DNA from: Pseudomonas tritici | GTDB lineage: Bacteria > Pseudomonadota > Gammaproteobacteria > Pseudomonadales > Pseudomonadaceae | Direction: 5' to 3' | NCBI RefSeq assembly: GCF_014268275.3 | Contig: NZ_CP077084.1 | Location: forward strand, 6,176,196-6,240,195 | DNA: 64,000 nt | Shown here: positions 62,080-64,000 of the stretch, piece by piece | Layout of the letters: each line of letters starts with the position of its first letter | Numbering within the stretch: position 1 is the stretch's first letter | The notes under the pieces: model-generated | Database searches by the model: none | Told to the model about the DNA's origin: nothing | Seen by the model: the letters and a program-made list of their open reading frames with translations, nothing else | Program-made: the position numbers and the translations under genes

Positions 62080-63744
62080 TCAACCCAGCAAAGCCTGCTG
62101 TCCCTTGCCAAACGTCAGGTAATCCACTAACTCCGGTAATGGCAGTGGCTTGCTGATCAGGTAACCCTGCGCCTGGTCACACCCAAACAGCCTCAACAAC
62201 GCTAGCTGCTCAGGCGTTTCCACCCCCTCGGCAACCACTTCCAGGTTGAGGTTGTGGGCCAGGTTGATCATGGCGTGCACCAGTTTGCGGTTTTCTTCAC
62301 GCTCTTCCATCCCACCGACAAAGCTCTTGTCGATCTTCAACAAGGCAATCGGCAGGCTGTTGAGGTGCACGAACGATGAGAAACCGGTGCCGAAATCGTC
62401 CAGGGAAAACCGCACGCCAAGGCGACCCAGCGCATCCATGGTCTGCTTGACCAAGTCACTGCGACGCATCACCGCCGTTTCGGTCAGCTCGAACTCCAAC
62501 CATTGCGCTTCCACACCACGCTCGGAAATCAGCCGGCTGAGGGTCGAAAGCAACTGGCTGTCCTGAAACTGGCGAAACGACAGATTGACCGCCATGTGCA
62601 GCGGCGGCAGGCCGCGTTCACGCAGGTCCTGCATGTCGCGCAGGGCTCGGGAAATCACCCAGTAGCCCAGCGGCACGATCAAACCGCTTTGCTCGGCCAA
62701 CGGTACGAATTCACTCGGCGGCAACAGGCCCCGCTCGCCATGACGCCAGCGCACCAGGGCTTCCAGGCCAACGATGTGCCCGTCGTCCAGGTCCAGGCGC
62801 GGCTGGTAATGCAGCTCCAGTTCATCACGACGCAAGGCGCGGCGCAGCTCGCTTTCCAGGTCGGCCAGGCTGCGCGCGTTGCGGTTGATGCGTTCGTTGA
62901 AGATATGAAAGGTGCAGCCCTGGGTGCTCTTGGCTTGCTGCATGGCGATATGGGCGTGCCACATCAGCGGGTCGGCACCGGCGCGAGCCCGAGCATGCGC
63001 CACACCCAGGCTGCAACCGATCAGCAGGCTTTCGCCATCCACCCAGTAGGGTTCGGCCATGACTTCAGTGATGCGCTCGGCCATCCACTCGGCACGCTGG
63101 GGTGCACGGCGGGTGTCGATCAGCAGGGCGAATTCGTCGCTGCCCAGGCGCGCCAATTGGTCTCCGACCTCAAGCTGGCTCTTGAGCCGTGAGACCACTT
63201 GCAGGATCAGCCGGTCGCCAGCCTGGTGCCCGAGGGCATCGTTGGCGTGCCGGAAGTTGTCGAGGTCCAGGTGACCGAGGGCCAGGCCGCGCCCCTCATT
63301 CTCGGCCAGCCGCGCGGCCAGCAGGGTCTGGAAGCCCTGGCGGTTGGCAATGCCGGTGAGCGGGTCCTGTTCGGCCAGGCGCTGCAAGGTATTTTCCAGC
63401 AGCCCGCGCTCGCGAACGTGGCGCAGGCAGCGGCGCAGTGTATCGGCGTCCAATACATCACTGACCAGCCAATCGCTGACGCCAAGGGGCGACACCAGGG
63501 GCTCTTGCTCCAGCAGTAACACGCACGGCAGGCTGCAGCGGCCAGGGCCGGGTTGCAGGCTGGGCGTGGTCAATAGCACGGCGCTGTGGTCGTCATCGAA
63601 CAAACGACTCACGGACTCCCAGTTTGGCGCGCTGATCAGCACAGCCCCATCGCCCATCGGCGCCAGGCACTCGCGCAATAACGCTGCCCACGCGGGCTCA
63701 TCGGCCAGCAGCAGCAAACGCAAGGGTTCGACAGGCGTAGACAA
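62080..63744 (-). CDS. GGDEF/EAL cyclic-di-GMP protein with degenerate GGDEF
   Basis: A 554-residue protein. Residues 1-115 look like a receiver-type fold (LRLLLLADEPAWAALLRECL) but without the usual phosphorylation aspartate context. The GGDEF domain (about 120-290) has GSDEF at 201-205 instead of GGDEF, so cyclase activity is doubtful. The EAL domain (about 305-550) keeps E328 (GLEALVRW), SLDDFGTGFSS, LKIDKSFV and EVVAEGVET, so c-di-GMP phosphodiesterase activity is likely. No membrane segments, so it is cytoplasmic. Ligand binding at the GGDEF domain may regulate the EAL half. Confidence 0.9.
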   Translation of the reverse strand: MSTPVEPLRLLLLADEPAWAALLRECLAPMGDGAVLISAPNWESVSRLFDDDHSAVLLTTPSLQPGPGRCSLPCVLLLEQEPLVSPLGVSDWLVSDVLDADTLRRCLRHVRERGLLENTLQRLAEQDPLTGIANRQGFQTLLAARLAENEGRGLALGHLDLDNFRHANDALGHQAGDRLILQVVSRLKSQLEVGDQLARLGSDEFALLIDTRRAPQRAEWMAERITEVMAEPYWVDGESLLIGCSLGVAHARARAGADPLMWHAHIAMQQAKSTQGCTFHIFNERINRNARSLADLESELRRALRRDELELHYQPRLDLDDGHIVGLEALVRWRHGERGLLPPSEFVPLAEQSGLIVPLGYWVISRALRDMQDLRERGLPPLHMAVNLSFRQFQDSQLLSTLSRLISERGVEAQWLEFELTETAVMRRSDLVKQTMDALGRLGVRFSLDDFGTGFSSFVHLNSLPIALLKIDKSFVGGMEEREENRKLVHAMINLAHNLNLEVVAEGVETPEQLALLRLFGCDQAQGYLISKPLPLPELVDYLTFGKGQQALLG

Positions 63745-64000
63745 GCTAGCTCCCTAGACTCTGCAATATTTCGTTGGCGGCGGGCATTATGACGTGCGCC
63801 CTTAGAATCACCAATGATAGGGGTTATCAAACACTCAAAATGTAAACATTAGTCTCAAACAACCCCCACATCCTGCGGCAAAGTATCAAAACCGGCAAAT
63901 TTAGATCGAGTGGTACGTCACACTGTCGTTCTGACAGGGCAGAATCCTGCCAGCCTGTTAAAATGCCCGCCCTTTTGAATAACGACTCCCTGAATTCCGT
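63745..64000. other. Right-edge intergenic region
   Basis: No complete gene is seen in the final 256 bases. The region is AT-richer than average. In its last 60 bases the sequence TGTTAAAATGCCCGCCC resembles a typical Pseudomonas promoter -10 for a plus-strand gene beyond the edge. In P. aeruginosa the rep helicase gene lies in this neighbourhood, but nothing of it is present here. Confidence 0.3.

Noticed and set aside
63900..64000. Start of the rep helicase gene at the right edge
   Set aside because: No coding frame is present before the window ends; only a promoter-like sequence is visible.

Overview
The window is a GC-rich, gene-dense stretch of a Pseudomonas chromosome, most likely from the P. 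fluorescens group. Its backbone follows the gene order I recall for P. aeruginosa around PA5237 to PA5296: ubiD, rho, trxA, ppx/ppk, hemB, the algP/algQ/hem/algR/argH block, cyaA, rnk, cyaY, lptM-lysA-dapF-xerC, sutA, glnK-amtB, ubiK and yifB. No tRNA, rRNA, phage, transposase or CRISPR array was seen. The intergenic spaces hold several REP-type palindromes (GTGGGAGC...GCTCCCAC arms), which are typical of fluorescent pseudomonads.

Layout. 1-3.5 kb: a partial ferredoxin-reductase gene, ubiD, rho and trxA, all minus strand. 3.6-12 kb: an accessory block between trxA and ppx. It holds a FadR-type regulator divergent from a four-gene polar amino acid ABC transporter, then a compact chaperone-usher pilus cluster with two DUF1120-like pilins. 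12.4-19.4 kb: ppx and ppk convergent around a large palindrome, hemB, a DedA protein and a fatty-acid-hydroxylase/sterol-desaturase-like protein. 19.5-26.1 kb: elbB, yaiI, an FTR1 iron permease fused to cytochrome c, and a four-gene envelope operon (COG3014 lipoprotein, YcfL, LpoB, and a CsgG/LpoB-like protein). 26.2-32.5 kb: a LysE exporter, a small MscS-like channel coupled to an ABC-F ATPase, a TIGR02444-like gene, the repetitive histone-like algP, an FKBP isomerase and algQ/rsd.

32.7-40.4 kb: dsbB, hemY, hemX, hemD and hemC (tetrapyrrole synthesis), algR and argH. Directly upstream of algR, where P. aeruginosa carries the sensor gene algZ/fimS, only a decayed C-terminal piece of that kinase remains. 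It still overlaps the algR start codon by ATGA. 40.4-46 kb: a glutathione transferase, two small conserved genes, class I adenylate cyclase cyaA, rnk, a DUF1289 gene and cyaY. 46.2-50.8 kb: a six-gene run, lptM-lysA-dapF-DUF484-xerC-HAD. 50.9-57.3 kb: sutA, yjbQ, amtB and glnK, ubiK, an MFS transporter apparently inserted between ubiK and yifB, and yifB. 57.4-64 kb: a chemoreceptor, a LysR regulator divergent from a MATE efflux pump, and a GGDEF/EAL protein with a degenerate GSDEF motif.

I see no unmistakably new defence or mobile system. The best leads are the decayed algZ, which leaves AlgR without its neighbouring kinase, the LpoB-linked lipoprotein operon, the complete terminator inside the rnk leader, and the accessory insertions at trxA/ppx and ubiK/yifB.
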